64,000 bases of DNA from Streptomyces sp. NRRL F-525 (GTDB lineage: Bacteria; Actinomycetota; Actinomycetes; Streptomycetales; Streptomycetaceae). The DNA lies in assembly GCF_000716605.1 (NCBI RefSeq), contig NZ_JNXE01000031.1, positions 62,001-126,000 of the forward strand, read 5' to 3'. Made by a program: the position numbers and the translations under genes. Shown in pieces: positions 16,435 through 25,270 of the stretch. Position 1 is the first letter of the stretch, and each line of letters opens with the position of its first letter. The notes under the pieces are model-generated. The model worked only from the letters and a program-made list of their open reading frames with translations, did not search any database and was not told the DNA's origin.

Positions 16435-16572
16435 GCCCGCCATCCTGCGCTCAAGCTCTGGACTTCCTCAACTCTGCTTTGGCAGGTGAGACGGCCGGGC
16501 ATCCCTGCTTCACGCACCAACCGGGGCGCCCACGGGGGGCCGCTTCGGGGGAACTGGAAGGAGGGTGACGTC

Positions 16573-16881
16573 ATGTTCTTCTTCGTCATCCTGGCGGTCA
16601 TCGCAGTGGCGTTCGTAGGCGCGGTGGTCCGCGCCGGGCGCAAGGACAAGCTCGGCAAGGGATCGGGCCGCCGGTCCGGGTTCTACGGCGGGAGCGCCGC
16701 CGGTACGAGCAGCAGCTGGTGGGCCGGGGACGGGGGTTCGTCGTCCTCGGGCGGGCACTCCGGCGGGCACCACGGGGGCCACCACTCCTGCGGCGGCGGG
16801 CACTCGTCCTGCGGGGGCGGCTCGTCGTGCGGCGGGGGATCGTCCTGCGGGGGTGGGGGCGGCTGCGGCGGCGGCAACTGA
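16573..16881 (+). CDS. Small membrane protein with a Gly/Ser/His/Cys repeat tail
   Basis: A 102-residue protein I cannot assign to a named family. Residues 1-20 (MFFFVILAVIAVAFVGAVV) form one transmembrane helix, followed by a basic stretch. The last 50 residues are almost only Gly, Ser, His and Cys, with GGHHGGHHSC and then four SCGGG-type units. The ATG at 16573 has a good GGAAGGAGGG site at 16556-16565. It is divergent from the aminotransferase. The His/Cys clusters could bind metal or form disulfides; this is a guess from composition. The regular codons and ribosome site argue that it is a real gene. Confidence 0.75.
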   Translation: MFFFVILAVIAVAFVGAVVRAGRKDKLGKGSGRRSGFYGGSAAGTSSSWWAGDGGSSSSGGHSGGHHGGHHSCGGGHSSCGGGSSCGGGSSCGGGGGCGGGN

Positions 16882-17305
16882 GCCGGACGCGGTGAGCGGA
16901 CGCGGATACCGGGTGAGCCGGACGCGGTGACAGCTGACACGGGGCAGCTGAGCACCGCCGACGGGATGGCACGGGGGGTCGGGGCGCCCGTCGGGAGACC
17001 GCTCCCGGCGGGCGCTCCGGCGCGCGCCTGACACGCCTGGGCGTACGCCTTGGTTGAACAGTTGAGCTGTGCAGCCCCCTGAGGGATGGAAACCCCACGA
17101 AGTTGGGTAAAAACGCTGTGGTGGCGCCACCGCTCATGATTCCCTCTAAAACACCAACGCAGCCCCAACGCAACCCCTCGGGCGCCTGCAGACACCATCT
17201 CCTCACTGGGCCGACCGGGCCGACGTCCCGGTGTCGGCCGGGGTGTGCCGGACCCCCACACCTCCCCTCACCTCCCCTTTCTTTGCGTGCTAGCGGAGCC
17301 GATCC
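16882..17305. other. 424-bp gene-free stretch upstream of DUF2617
   Basis: I see no convincing gene here. The part at about 17040-17180 is clearly lower in GC than its surroundings. It contains a 12-bp palindrome ggtggcgccacc at 17120-17131 and the direct repeat ccaacgca before the start of DUF2617. It could hold a promoter with a leader, or a small RNA; no known RNA family was recognised. Confidence 0.5.
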
Positions 17306-17842
17306 ATGCTCACGACCCTGAAGACCTCCTACACCGATACGCGCGCGGCCGACCTCGCCTGGACCCTGGGGCTCGAGCCGCTTCCCGCCCTGGCCACGCT
17401 CGATCTCGAACTGGCCGGTGCCAAGCTCCAGTTGAGACTGCTCGGCGCGTCCCACCAGGTACTCCTGGACGAGGAGCGGGGCAGCTGTTCGGAGACGGTC
17501 GCGTGCATCCCGGGTTCCAGCACACCGCTGCCGCTCGGGGTGGCCAAGCGGGTCGGCGACTGGGAGTACGAGTTCGCGGCCCGGGTCGAGGTGCTGTCCC
17601 CGGGACAGTTCGCGGGCCGCGCCCAGGAACTGCTGGCCCTCGTCGCCGACCATCCCAACGGCCTCGCCGGGGTCTTCCCCGGCAGCCCGCACGCCTTCAC
17701 CGCGATGCTCGCCCAGCGGCACGAGGGCCAGGTGCTCTGGCGCACCTGGCACGCGTATCCGCAGGACGGGCAGCTGGTGGCGACACGGACGCGGGTGGGG
17801 GTGCGGGTGCCGGTGGGGCACGCGGTGCCGTCGCCCGTATAA
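17306..17842 (+). CDS. DUF2617 family protein
   Basis: A 178-residue protein of the DUF2617 family, of unknown function. It starts MLTTLKTSYTDTRAADLAW and contains the VLLDEERGSCSETVAC and LAGVFPGSPHAFTAM segments typical of the family. In Streptomyces this gene regularly precedes a membrane spermidine-synthase-like gene, as it does here 113 bp downstream. That conserved pairing suggests a shared envelope or polyamine-related role, which is inference. There is no signal peptide or membrane helix. Confidence 0.85.
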   Translation: MLTTLKTSYTDTRAADLAWTLGLEPLPALATLDLELAGAKLQLRLLGASHQVLLDEERGSCSETVACIPGSSTPLPLGVAKRVGDWEYEFAARVEVLSPGQFAGRAQELLALVADHPNGLAGVFPGSPHAFTAMLAQRHEGQVLWRTWHAYPQDGQLVATRTRVGVRVPVGHAVPSPV

Positions 17843-17955
17843 ACCTGGATGAGGCCGGGTGGGCCTGCGCGGCCGACACCGACCCCGGTCGCTGTAAACA
17901 CATTCCACACGTGTGGGTGACGAAGCGTGCCCATCATGTGACGTAACGTCGCAGC

Positions 17956-19551
17956 GTGATCGAACCGCACGCGCCGGCCCGGCCGGGTACCCAGCCACCG
18001 TGGGCAGGCCCCGCGCGGCTGCCCGTACGGCCGGGCACGGGCCGGTTCCTGGTGCTCGCGGGCGTCTTCGTCTGCGCGGCCTGCGGACTCGTGTACGAAC
18101 TCGAACTCGTCGCCCTCGCCTCGTACCTGATCGGCGACTCGGTCACCCAGGCGTCCGTCGTCCTTTCCGTCATGGTCTTCGCGATGGGCATCGGCTCGCT
18201 CGCCGCGAAACGTCTGCGCTGGCACGCGGCGGCCGGTTTCGGCGCGGTCGAGGCGGCCCTCGCGCTGATCGGCGGCTGCAGCGCGATGGCGTTGTACGCG
18301 GTCTTCGCCTGGACCGGGAACTGGGGCGGCCTGTGGGCCCAGGGCCCGCGCTGCCTCCTGGTCGCCTTCTCGCTGGCGATCGGCCTGCTGATCGGCGCGG
18401 AGGTCCCGCTGCTCATGGAGCTGATCCAGCGGATCCGCCGCCAGGACGCGGGCGGCGCGGTGGCGGACCTGTTCGCGGCGGACTACGTGGGCGCGCTGGT
18501 CGGCGGCCTGGCGTTCCCCTTCCTCCTGCTCCCCTTCCTGGGCCAGCTGACCGGCACCCTGCTCACCGGCACGGTCAACGTGGTCGCCGGCGGCTCCCTG
18601 GTCCTGGGCCTGTTCCGCCGCGATCTCTCCCGCCGGGGCCGCTGGCTCCTGATCATCACCAACCTCATGGTGCTCGGCCTGCTCGCCTCCGCCGCGGTCC
18701 TGGTCGACGACTTCGAACGGGCCGCGCGGCACGCGGTCTACGGCAAGGACGTCCGGGTCGCGCTCCAGACCGACGTCCAGGAGGTCGTCCTCACCGGCGG
18801 CGACCACGGCCGCCCCCTCGACCTCTTCCTCGACGGCCGCCTCCGCGTCAGCGGCCGCGACGAGAACCGCTACCACCAGGCGCTCGTCGCCCCGGCGATG
18901 AACGGCCCCCACGCGCGCGTGCTCGTCCTCGGCGGCGGCGACGGCCTCGCGGCGCGGGAAGTACTGCGCCACCGGGGCGTGCGCCGCGTCGACATCGTCG
19001 AACTCGACGCGGGCGTCGTCCGGTTGGCCCGCCACGACCCCGCCCTGTCCGCCCTCAACGGCCATGTCTACGACGACCCGCGCGTCCACGTCACCACGGG
19101 CGACCCGTTCGACCGCCTGCGCGCGGTCCGCCCGGGGTCGTACGACGTGGTGATCGCGGACCTCCCCGACCCCGGCATCACCGCCAGCACGAAGCTGTAC
19201 TCCCAGGAGTTCTACGGCCTCGCCCGCCGGGCCCTCACCGGCCGGGGACGGCTGGTCGTGCACGCCGGTCCCGTGTCCTCCCGGCGCCAGGTCTTCTGGA
19301 CGGTGGTCTCGACGGTCCGCGCGGCCGGGCTCCACGCCGTCCCGTACCGGGTGGGCGGCCGAGCCTCGGGGTTCGCGGCGGGGCCCGACCGGGCGACCGG
19401 GACGTCGCGGGCTCCGCGGGACTGGGGGTTCGTGCTGGCGACCCGGGGGGTGGCGCCCGCGGAGCCGGGGTTGGCGAGCGAGGAACGGGCGGCGGAGCGG
19501 ACGCGGGTGCCGGGGCTGGCGGCTTCCACGTTGGTGCATCCGCGGTACTGA
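17956..19551 (+). CDS. Membrane-anchored polyamine aminopropyltransferase (spermidine synthase-like)
   Basis: A 531-residue protein with about seven transmembrane helices (residues 30-255) followed by a SpeE-like methyltransferase-fold domain. The soluble domain has [16 protein letters not shown] for binding the aminopropyl donor, VDIVELD, and [10 protein letters not shown]. Soluble spermidine synthases transfer the aminopropyl group of decarboxylated SAM; in this membrane subfamily the true substrate is unproven. The GTG at 17956 is a weakly supported start with little ribosome-site sequence. The last 70 residues are a low-complexity tail. It lies after DUF2617, its usual neighbour. Confidence 0.85.
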   Translation: MIEPHAPARPGTQPPWAGPARLPVRPGTGRFLVLAGVFVCAACGLVYELELVALASYLIGDSVTQASVVLSVMVFAMGIGSLAAKRLRWHAAAGFGAVEAALALIGGCSAMALYAVFAWTGNWGGLWAQGPRCLLVAFSLAIGLLIGAEVPLLMELIQRIRRQDAGGAVADLFAADYVGALVGGLAFPFLLLPFLGQLTGTLLTGTVNVVAGGSLVLGLFRRDLSRRGRWLLIITNLMVLGLLASAAVLVDDFERAARHAVYGKDVRVALQTDVQEVVLTGGDHGRPLDLFLDGRLRVSGRDENRYHQALVAPAMNGPHARVLVLGGGDGLAAREVLRHRGVRRVDIVELDAGVVRLARHDPALSALNGHVYDDPRVHVTTGDPFDRLRAVRPGSYDVVIADLPDPGITASTKLYSQEFYGLARRALTGRGRLVVHAGPVSSRRQVFWTVVSTVRAAGLHAVPYRVGGRASGFAAGPDRATGTSRAPRDWGFVLATRGVAPAEPGLASEERAAERTRVPGLAASTLVHPRY

Positions 19552-19590
19552 TCTCGCGGAGGGCGGCGCATTTCAACGCAGGTCGGCAAT

Positions 19591-19660
19591 ATCCAGCCCG
19601 TCCGGCGTTTGAGGACGAGGCCGTTCAGGCCGAAGGGGGTCTGGGGGCGCAGCCCCCAGG
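19591..19660. repeat. Streptomyces-type dispersed intergenic repeat with terminal hairpin
   Basis: The stretch starting atccagcccgtccggcg and continuing through the gaggacgag segment is familiar as a sequence found in many Streptomyces intergenic regions. It ends with the hairpin ctgggggc-gca-gcccccag at 19641-19659. It lies between two same-strand genes and may act as a terminator. The family recognition is from memory, not from a search. Confidence 0.65.
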
Positions 19661-19737
19661 GACGCCCGCACCAACACGGCCGCACTTCCGGGCAACGGCA
19701 CGTACACCCCCGCCCAACCTGGGTAGGCTCGGCAAGC

Positions 19738-20583
19738 ATGGAGCATGAGGTGCACGTTCCGGTTACCCCCGATCACCTGCGGGACGCACTCGCGGATCCC
19801 GCCCGGGTCGCCCGCGCAATCCCCGGCTTCCAGCAGGACGCCGGTTCCGGACCCGTCGCCGGACGCCTGAAGGTCCGCGTCGGCAGCCACTCCATCACCT
19901 ACCGGGGTTCCGCGCGCGTCTCCGCGCAGGACGACGGCACGTACGCCGTGGAGGGCGACGCGACCGAGGCCCGCGGCACCGGTTCCGTGAAACTCGCGCT
20001 CAACCTGCGCGTCCGCGAGACCGACGGCGGTTCCACCCTCGTCTTCGACGGTACGGCGACGGCGGACGGCCGGATCACCGAACTGGCGCCGGACGCGGTG
20101 AGGTCCGCGACGACCAGGCTGCTGGACCGCTTCGCGGAGAACCTGGGGGCGGCCGCGGCGGAACCGGACCCGGCCGAACTCACGGACCCCACCGCCGTGT
20201 TGGAGACACCGGAGACCGAGATTCCGCCTCCACCCCTGGACCCGCTGGACTCCCTGGCCGCCGAGCCCGACGAGCCCGATGAGATCGACGACATCGACGA
20301 GCCCGTGGCCGACATCGGTGGCCTCGACGAACCCGGACCCCACGTCTCCGAGACCTTCGCCGACACCCCCGAACCCCCCGCCGAGGCCGCGCACGCGCGC
20401 CGCACGATGATCGGCCGCAGCGCGGAGGAGGTCGACCACGCGCCCCCGCGCGGCCGTTACGCCCCCGTCCCCGCCCCGCAGACCGTGTCGACGAACGCTA
20501 CCCTCCGCTGGGCGGCCCCCGCGGCGGCGGTGATCGTGGCCTCGGCGATCGTGGTCAACAGGGTGCTGCGCAAACGCCGTTGA
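19738..20583 (+). CDS. CoxG-like SRPBCC protein with a C-terminal membrane anchor
   Basis: A 281-residue protein. Residues 1-145 match the CoxG/SRPBCC pattern (MEHEVHVPVTPDHLRDALADP, then VARAIPGFQ). CoxG proteins help assemble molybdenum carbon monoxide dehydrogenases and anchor them to the membrane. No cox structural genes are nearby, so a general lipid or hydrophobic-ligand role is equally possible. Residues 146-255 are an acidic, Pro-rich linker, and a final hydrophobic helix (about 257-275) ends in RKRR. The ATG at 19738 begins the conserved domain directly. Confidence 0.8.
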   Translation: MEHEVHVPVTPDHLRDALADPARVARAIPGFQQDAGSGPVAGRLKVRVGSHSITYRGSARVSAQDDGTYAVEGDATEARGTGSVKLALNLRVRETDGGSTLVFDGTATADGRITELAPDAVRSATTRLLDRFAENLGAAAAEPDPAELTDPTAVLETPETEIPPPPLDPLDSLAAEPDEPDEIDDIDEPVADIGGLDEPGPHVSETFADTPEPPAEAAHARRTMIGRSAEEVDHAPPRGRYAPVPAPQTVSTNATLRWAAPAAAVIVASAIVVNRVLRKRR

Positions 20584-20626
20584 GGGTCGGCGCCCGCGCT
20601 TCCGATCAGCCCAGTAGGGTCGTGCC

Positions 20627-21415
20627 GTGAGTAACGAAGAGATCACGCTGACCGCGGGTGACGCGGAAGTGACAGTGCAGCCGGGCAACGGCGGCCGTAT
20701 CGGAGGGCTCCGCGTCGGCGGCACCGAACTCCTGCGCCAGGGCGAGCGGTTCGGGTGCTTCCCGATGGTCCCCTGGTGCGGGCGGATCCGTGACGGCCGC
20801 TTCCTCGACGGCGGGACCGTCCGCCAGATGCCCCTCAACTCCCCGCCGCACGCCATCCACGGCACCGTCCGCGACGGCGCCTGGCGCACCGCCCGCAGGT
20901 CGGCCGACGAGGCGGTCATCACGTACGACCTGGTCGAGCCCTGGCCCCACCCCGGCCGCGTCACCCAGGCCGTCGCGCTGACCGCCGACGCCCTGACGCT
21001 CACGATGGCGGTGGAGGCGTACGACGACTCCTTCCCGGCGCAGATCGGCTGGCACCCGTGGTTCCACCGGAACCTCGGCGGCGAGGACGTGACCGTCGAC
21101 TTCAGCCCCGCCTGGCAGGAGGAGCGCGGCGACGACCACCTCCCCACCGGCAACCGCATCGACGTGAAGCCCGGCCCCTGGGACGACTGCTTCGGCATGC
21201 CGGACGGCGTCGACGTCACGCTGACCTGGCCGGGGCAGCTGGAGCTGAAGGTGACGAGCCCGGAGGAATGGGTCGTCGTCTACGACGAGCAGGAGGCCGC
21301 CGTGTGCGTGGAACCGCAGACCGGCCCGCCGAACGGACTGAACACCCTGCCCCGCCTGGTCACCCCGATCGAGCCGCTGGAAGCCACGATGACCTGGGCC
21401 TGGAGGCGCCTCTAA
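20627..21415 (+). CDS. Aldose 1-epimerase family protein
   Basis: A 262-residue galactose mutarotase-like enzyme that would interconvert the alpha and beta anomers of a sugar. It shows the expected catalytic landmarks: HAIHGTVRD and IGWHPWF with the two His residues, and CVEPQTGPPNG with the likely catalytic Glu. It is somewhat shorter than classic GalM, as are many actinobacterial members, so the sugar is unknown. GTG at 20627 follows a short intergenic gap. The next gene, pyrE, starts 10 bp after its stop. Confidence 0.88.
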   Translation: MSNEEITLTAGDAEVTVQPGNGGRIGGLRVGGTELLRQGERFGCFPMVPWCGRIRDGRFLDGGTVRQMPLNSPPHAIHGTVRDGAWRTARRSADEAVITYDLVEPWPHPGRVTQAVALTADALTLTMAVEAYDDSFPAQIGWHPWFHRNLGGEDVTVDFSPAWQEERGDDHLPTGNRIDVKPGPWDDCFGMPDGVDVTLTWPGQLELKVTSPEEWVVVYDEQEAAVCVEPQTGPPNGLNTLPRLVTPIEPLEATMTWAWRRL

Positions 21416-21425
21416 GCTGGGCGGC

Positions 21426-21974
21426 ATGACGGACGTACGCGGCGTGGTGCTGCAGCAGATCAAGGACAAGGCCGTGGTGCACGGCAAGGTGACCCTGTCG
21501 TCGGGGCTGGAGGCCGATTACTACATCGACCTCCGCCGCGTCACCCTCGACGGCGAGGCCGCCCCGCTCGTCGGGCAGGTGCTGCTGGACCTGACCGCCG
21601 AGCTGGACTTCGACGCGGTCGGCGGGCTGACCATGGGCGCAGACCCGGTCGCCACGTCGATGGTGCACGCCGCCGCGGCGCGCGGCCGGAAGCTGGACGG
21701 CTTCGTCGTCCGCAAGGCCGCGAAGGCGCACGGCATGCAGCGTCAGGTGGAGGGCCCCGAGATCAAGGGCCGCCGGGTCCTGGTCGTCGAGGACACCTCC
21801 ACCACCGGCGACTCCCCGCTCACCGCCGTCGAGGCCGTGCGCAGGGCCGGTGCGGAGGTCGTCGCCGTCGCGACCATCGTGGACCGGGCGACCGGCGCGG
21901 CCGAGAAGATCGAGGCCGGGGCCGGGGTGCCGTATCTCTTCGCCTACTCCAAGGACGAGCTGGGCCTGGACTGA
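21426..21974 (+). CDS. pyrE: Orotate phosphoribosyltransferase
   Basis: A 182-residue type I phosphoribosyltransferase making orotidine 5'-phosphate from orotate and PRPP in pyrimidine synthesis. Diagnostic segments are VTLSSGLEADYYIDLR near the N-terminus, the KAAKAHG lysine loop, and the PRPP-binding motif VLVVEDTSTTGDS. The length is normal for the enzyme. It lies 10 bp after the epimerase gene and 132 bp before fba, both on the same strand. The pairing with the epimerase looks like simple operon sharing. Confidence 0.95.
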   Translation: MTDVRGVVLQQIKDKAVVHGKVTLSSGLEADYYIDLRRVTLDGEAAPLVGQVLLDLTAELDFDAVGGLTMGADPVATSMVHAAAARGRKLDGFVVRKAAKAHGMQRQVEGPEIKGRRVLVVEDTSTTGDSPLTAVEAVRRAGAEVVAVATIVDRATGAAEKIEAGAGVPYLFAYSKDELGLD

Positions 21975-22106
21975 CCGCCCACTCTTAGCATCCGGCCGCG
22001 TCTGGAAAGATGGGGCCGACGATGACGTCGCACCCAAGGTCTAGGTCAGGGCCGTAGCACGCAGATCGCGAAGATCGCCAACCCGCACATACCAAGGAGC
22101 GGACAG

Positions 22107-23138
22107 ATGCCCATCGCAACCCCCGAGGTCTACAACGAGATGCTCGACCGGGCGAAGGCAGGCAAGTTCGCCTACCCGGCCATCAATGTGACCTCGACCC
22201 AGACCCTGCACGCTGCGCTGCGCGGCTTCGCGGAGGCCGAGAGCGACGGCATCGTCCAGATCTCCACGGGTGGCGCGGAGTTCCTGGGCGGCCAGTACGC
22301 CAAGGAGATGGTCACGGGTTCCGTGGCCCTGGCCGAGTTCGCGCACATCGTCGCCGAGAAGTACCCGGTCACGGTCGCGCTGCACACCGACCACTGCCCC
22401 AAGGACAAGCTCGACGGCTACGTCCGCCCCCTGATCGCCGTCTCCGAGGAGCGCGTGAAGGCCGGCGGCAACCCGCTGTTCCAGTCGCACATGTGGGACG
22501 GCTCGGCGGAGACCCTCGCCGACAACCTCGCCATCGCGCAGGAGCTGCTGGCCCGCGCGGCCGCCGCGAAGATCATCCTCGAGGTGGAGATCACCCCGAC
22601 CGGCGGCGAGGAGGACGGTGTCTCGCACGAGATCAACGACTCCCTCTACACCACGGTCGAGGACGCGATCCGTACGGTCGAGGCGCTGGGCCTCGGCGAG
22701 AAGGGCCGCTACCTGCTGGCCGCGTCGTTCGGCAACGTGCACGGCGTGTACAAGCCGGGCAACGTCGTGCTCCGCCCCGAGCTGCTCAAGGAGCTGAACG
22801 AGGGCGTGGCCGCGAAGTACGGCCAGCCGGCCGGCAGCAAGCCGTTCAACTTCGTCTTCCACGGCGGCTCCGGCTCCACGCCGGAGGAGATCGCCACCGC
22901 GCTGGAGAACGGCGTCGTGAAGATGAACCTCGACACCGACACCCAGTACGCGTTCACGCGCCCGATCGCGGACCACATGTTCCGCAACTACGACGGTGTC
23001 CTGAAGGTCGACGGCGAGGTCGGCTCCAAGAAGACCTACGACCCGCGCACCTGGGGCAAGCTCGCCGAGGCGTCGATGGCGGCGCGTGTGACCGAGGCGT
23101 GCGCGAACCTGCGCTCGACGGGCACGAAGATCAAGTAA
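22107..23138 (+). CDS. fba: Class II fructose-bisphosphate aldolase
   Basis: A 343-residue zinc-dependent aldolase of glycolysis and gluconeogenesis, splitting fructose 1,6-bisphosphate to dihydroxyacetone phosphate and glyceraldehyde 3-phosphate. The zinc-binding HTDHC motif, VEITPTGGEEDGV and FHGGSGST are present, and the C-terminus KTYDPRTWGK is usual. The ATG at 22107 has AAGGAGCGG just upstream. A strong hairpin closes the gene 24 bp after its stop. The 130-bp upstream gap probably holds its own promoter. Confidence 0.97.
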   Translation: MPIATPEVYNEMLDRAKAGKFAYPAINVTSTQTLHAALRGFAEAESDGIVQISTGGAEFLGGQYAKEMVTGSVALAEFAHIVAEKYPVTVALHTDHCPKDKLDGYVRPLIAVSEERVKAGGNPLFQSHMWDGSAETLADNLAIAQELLARAAAAKIILEVEITPTGGEEDGVSHEINDSLYTTVEDAIRTVEALGLGEKGRYLLAASFGNVHGVYKPGNVVLRPELLKELNEGVAAKYGQPAGSKPFNFVFHGGSGSTPEEIATALENGVVKMNLDTDTQYAFTRPIADHMFRNYDGVLKVDGEVGSKKTYDPRTWGKLAEASMAARVTEACANLRSTGTKIK

Positions 23139-23161
23139 GGCCTTCTGAGACGCCTGTTTCG

Positions 23162-23189
23162 CGAGCCCGGTGCTACGGCACCGGGCTCG
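23162..23189 (+). terminator. Terminator after fba
   Basis: A perfect 12-bp stem (cgagcccggtgc with gcaccgggctcg) with a 4-base loop lies 24 bp after the aldolase stop and just before the next start codon. Confidence 0.85.
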
Positions 23190-23204
23190 TTGTATACCTG
23201 GGGC

Positions 23205-24680
23205 ATGTCCTCCGACGTCCGGCTCGCCTCGCCCCAGGGCAAGTGGATCCTGCTGACCACGGTGCTCGGCTCCAGCATGGCCATGGTGGACTCCACCGTC
23301 GTCAATGTCGCCCTGCCCCGCATCGGCCGCGACCTCCAGGCCGACCTGGCCGCCCTCCAGTGGACGGTCAACGCGTACATGCTGACGCTGGCCGGCCTGA
23401 TCCTGCTCGGCGGTTCCCTCGGCGACCGCTACGGCCGCCGCAAGATCTTCGTCCTGGGCGTGATCTGGTTCGCGGCGGCCTCCCTGCTCTGCGGACTGGC
23501 GCCCAACGTCGCTGTCCTCGTCGCGGCCCGCGCGCTCCAGGGCATCGGCGGCGCACTCCTCACCCCCGGCTCTCTCGCCCTGATCCAGGCCTCCTTCCAC
23601 CCCGACGACCGGGCCAAAGCGGTCGGCCTGTGGTCCGGCTTCGGCGGCATCGGCGCGGCGGTCGGCCCGTTCCTGGGCGGCTGGCTGGTGGACGGTCCCG
23701 GCTGGCGCTGGGTGTTCCTGATCAACGTCCCCATGGCCCTCATCTGCGCCCCCATCGCCGTACGCCACGTCCCCGAGTCGGCGGACGGCCGTAAGCACGG
23801 CCGCTTCGACGTCCTGGGCGCGGCGCTGGGCGCTGTGTCGCTGGCGCTCGTGACGTACGCCCTGATCGAGGCGCGCAACGGCTCACTGGTGGTCGTCCTG
23901 ACCGCAGTCGCGGGCGTGGCGGCGGGCATCGCCTTCGTCTACGTCGAGAAGCGCGACCCCGATCCGATGATGCCGCCGGACATCTTCGCGTCGCGCCAGT
24001 TCACGGCGGTCAACCTCGTCACCCTCTGCGTCTACGCGGCCTTCGGCGGCTTCTTCTTCCTGACCGCGCTCCAACTCCAGGTGGTGGCGGGCTACTCGGC
24101 GCTCCAGGCCGGCACGGCTCTCCTCCCCACAACGGCCCTGATGCTCCTGTTCTCGGCCCGCTCCGGCGAACTGGCCCAGCGCATCGGCCCCCGCATCCCC
24201 CTCACGGTCGGCCCGCTGCTCTGCGCGACGGCGATGCTCCTGATGCTCCGCGTCGGCCCGGACGCCTCCTACTTGGCCGACGTAGTACCGGCCCTCCTGG
24301 TGATGGGCACCGGCATGGTCATCCTGGTAGCCCCGCTCACGGCCACGGTCCTCGCCTCCGTGGACACCGCCCGCGCGGGCCTGGCCAGCGGCATCAACAA
24401 CGCGGCGGCCCGCGCGGCCGGCCTCATCGCGGTGGCGGCCCTGCCCCTGCTGGCGGGCATGGGCCCGGACGCGTACCTCTCGGCCCCCGCCTTCGACCAC
24501 GCCTTCGACCGGGCGATGCTGTGGTGCGCCGGGGTCCTGGTGATCGGCTCGATCCTGGCCTACGCGACCGTACGCCGCCCGGCCCCGGACTGCCGCCGCC
24601 CGGAATGCCTCACGCACGGCTGGGTGACGGCTCCGCCGCTGGAGCCCCGGGTGGGGAAGGGGCCTCTCGACGCGGGGTAG
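23205..24680 (+). CDS. DHA2/EmrB-type MFS drug exporter
   Basis: A 491-residue, 14-helix major facilitator exporter. It has the antiporter motif SMAMVDSTVVNVALPRIG in helix 1, GGSLGDRYGRRKIF in the first loop, and ARALQGIGGALLTPGSLALI in helix 4-5. The C-terminal 35 residues are hydrophilic and include two Cys. The ATG at 23205 is preferred to an in-frame upstream codon that lies inside the fba terminator. No regulator is adjacent, so its substrate cannot be guessed. Confidence 0.9.
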   Translation: MSSDVRLASPQGKWILLTTVLGSSMAMVDSTVVNVALPRIGRDLQADLAALQWTVNAYMLTLAGLILLGGSLGDRYGRRKIFVLGVIWFAAASLLCGLAPNVAVLVAARALQGIGGALLTPGSLALIQASFHPDDRAKAVGLWSGFGGIGAAVGPFLGGWLVDGPGWRWVFLINVPMALICAPIAVRHVPESADGRKHGRFDVLGAALGAVSLALVTYALIEARNGSLVVVLTAVAGVAAGIAFVYVEKRDPDPMMPPDIFASRQFTAVNLVTLCVYAAFGGFFFLTALQLQVVAGYSALQAGTALLPTTALMLLFSARSGELAQRIGPRIPLTVGPLLCATAMLLMLRVGPDASYLADVVPALLVMGTGMVILVAPLTATVLASVDTARAGLASGINNAAARAAGLIAVAALPLLAGMGPDAYLSAPAFDHAFDRAMLWCAGVLVIGSILAYATVRRPAPDCRRPECLTHGWVTAPPLEPRVGKGPLDAG

Positions 24681-24704
24681 GGGTTCGGCGGTGAAGGTGC
24701 GGCA

Positions 24705-24896
24705 CTACGCCTCCGTCGCGATGCAGGGGTGGCAGGGGCAGGTGCACCGCGCGATCAGGACCATGCCGTCCCCGTGAGGCAGCGGGATGTCGTTGGTCTG
24801 GCGGCAGTCCTGGTGCAGGTCCTGATAGTCGGCCCGGGCGGCAACGGCACATTCCGCGGAGCGAGTTGAGATGTCATCGGTCGCCGACGCGTTCAC
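24705..24896 (-). CDS. Small Cys-containing hypothetical protein
   Basis: A 63-residue protein of unknown function, read leftward. Its middle segment YQDLHQDCRQTNDIPLP and the C-terminal CTCPCHPC resemble a small conserved Streptomyces protein I have seen beside XRE and DUF6879 genes. The four clustered Cys and His could bind a metal ion. Its GTG start overlaps the stop of the upstream small gene by 4 bases, so the two form a pair. The length is close to the noise level, but the coupling and the motif favour a real gene. Confidence 0.65.
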   Translation of the reverse strand: MNASATDDISTRSAECAVAARADYQDLHQDCRQTNDIPLPHGDGMVLIARCTCPCHPCIATEA

Positions 24897-25096
24897 GCAC
24901 GCACTCCTCGCCGAACTGCCTCCGCCAGACGTACGGCGACATCGGCGCGGACTCTCCCCAGCTCGACGAGCTTCAGGCCGGGGTGCACGCAGTCGACGCC
25001 GAGGGACGGGAGGACGATCCCGGCCTCGGCGAGTGCTTGCCGGAGGGACTTCACTGCCGTACGCGGGTCGACGTCCCGCTGTTCCGTCGTAGCCAT
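24893..25096 (-). CDS. Small hypothetical protein, partner of the Cys-containing protein
   Basis: A 67-residue leftward protein with an amphipathic, Ala/Val/Leu-rich sequence (DPRTAVKSLRQALAEAGIVLPSLGVD). The phrase VELGRVRADVA near the end is typical of a small conserved Streptomyces protein of unknown function found with XRE regulators. The stop overlaps the next gene by 4 bases. It is divergent from the DUF6879 gene; the 174 bp between them should hold both promoters. Confidence 0.65.
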   Translation of the reverse strand: MATTEQRDVDPRTAVKSLRQALAEAGIVLPSLGVDCVHPGLKLVELGRVRADVAVRLAEAVRRGVRA

Positions 25097-25270
25097 GAAC
25101 AGGACGGTAGGAGTGGGGAGTTGCGCGGCACGAGGGGAGTTGCTCGGAGTTTCTTGACGGTGTGGTGAAGTTGCGCGATGTCAGCCGCGCGGGCCAACCG
25201 GACCCGGTACACAGGCCGTTGCCCTCCGTGATGCTTGATGGATCAGTCCTCCCGAGGAAAGGAACTGGTC

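Noticed and set aside
16738..16881. Repeat tail of the small membrane protein as a CRISPR-like array
   Set aside because: The repeats are short, coding and in frame (Ser-Cys-Gly units), with no constant spacer structure or cas genes.
17103..17321. Small coding frames in the gap before DUF2617
   Set aside because: There is no ribosome site and no consistent codon bias, and the frames run into DUF2617 out of phase.
22035..22050. Possible DasR-type site around ggtctaggtc upstream of fba
   Set aside because: It is only half-symmetric and does not match the expected tggtctagacca core.
24610..24852. An 80-residue leftward frame overlapping the small Cys-rich gene
   Set aside because: It is Pro/Arg/His-rich and runs into the exporter gene. 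The 24705-24896 frame is coupled to its neighbour and has the expected motif.
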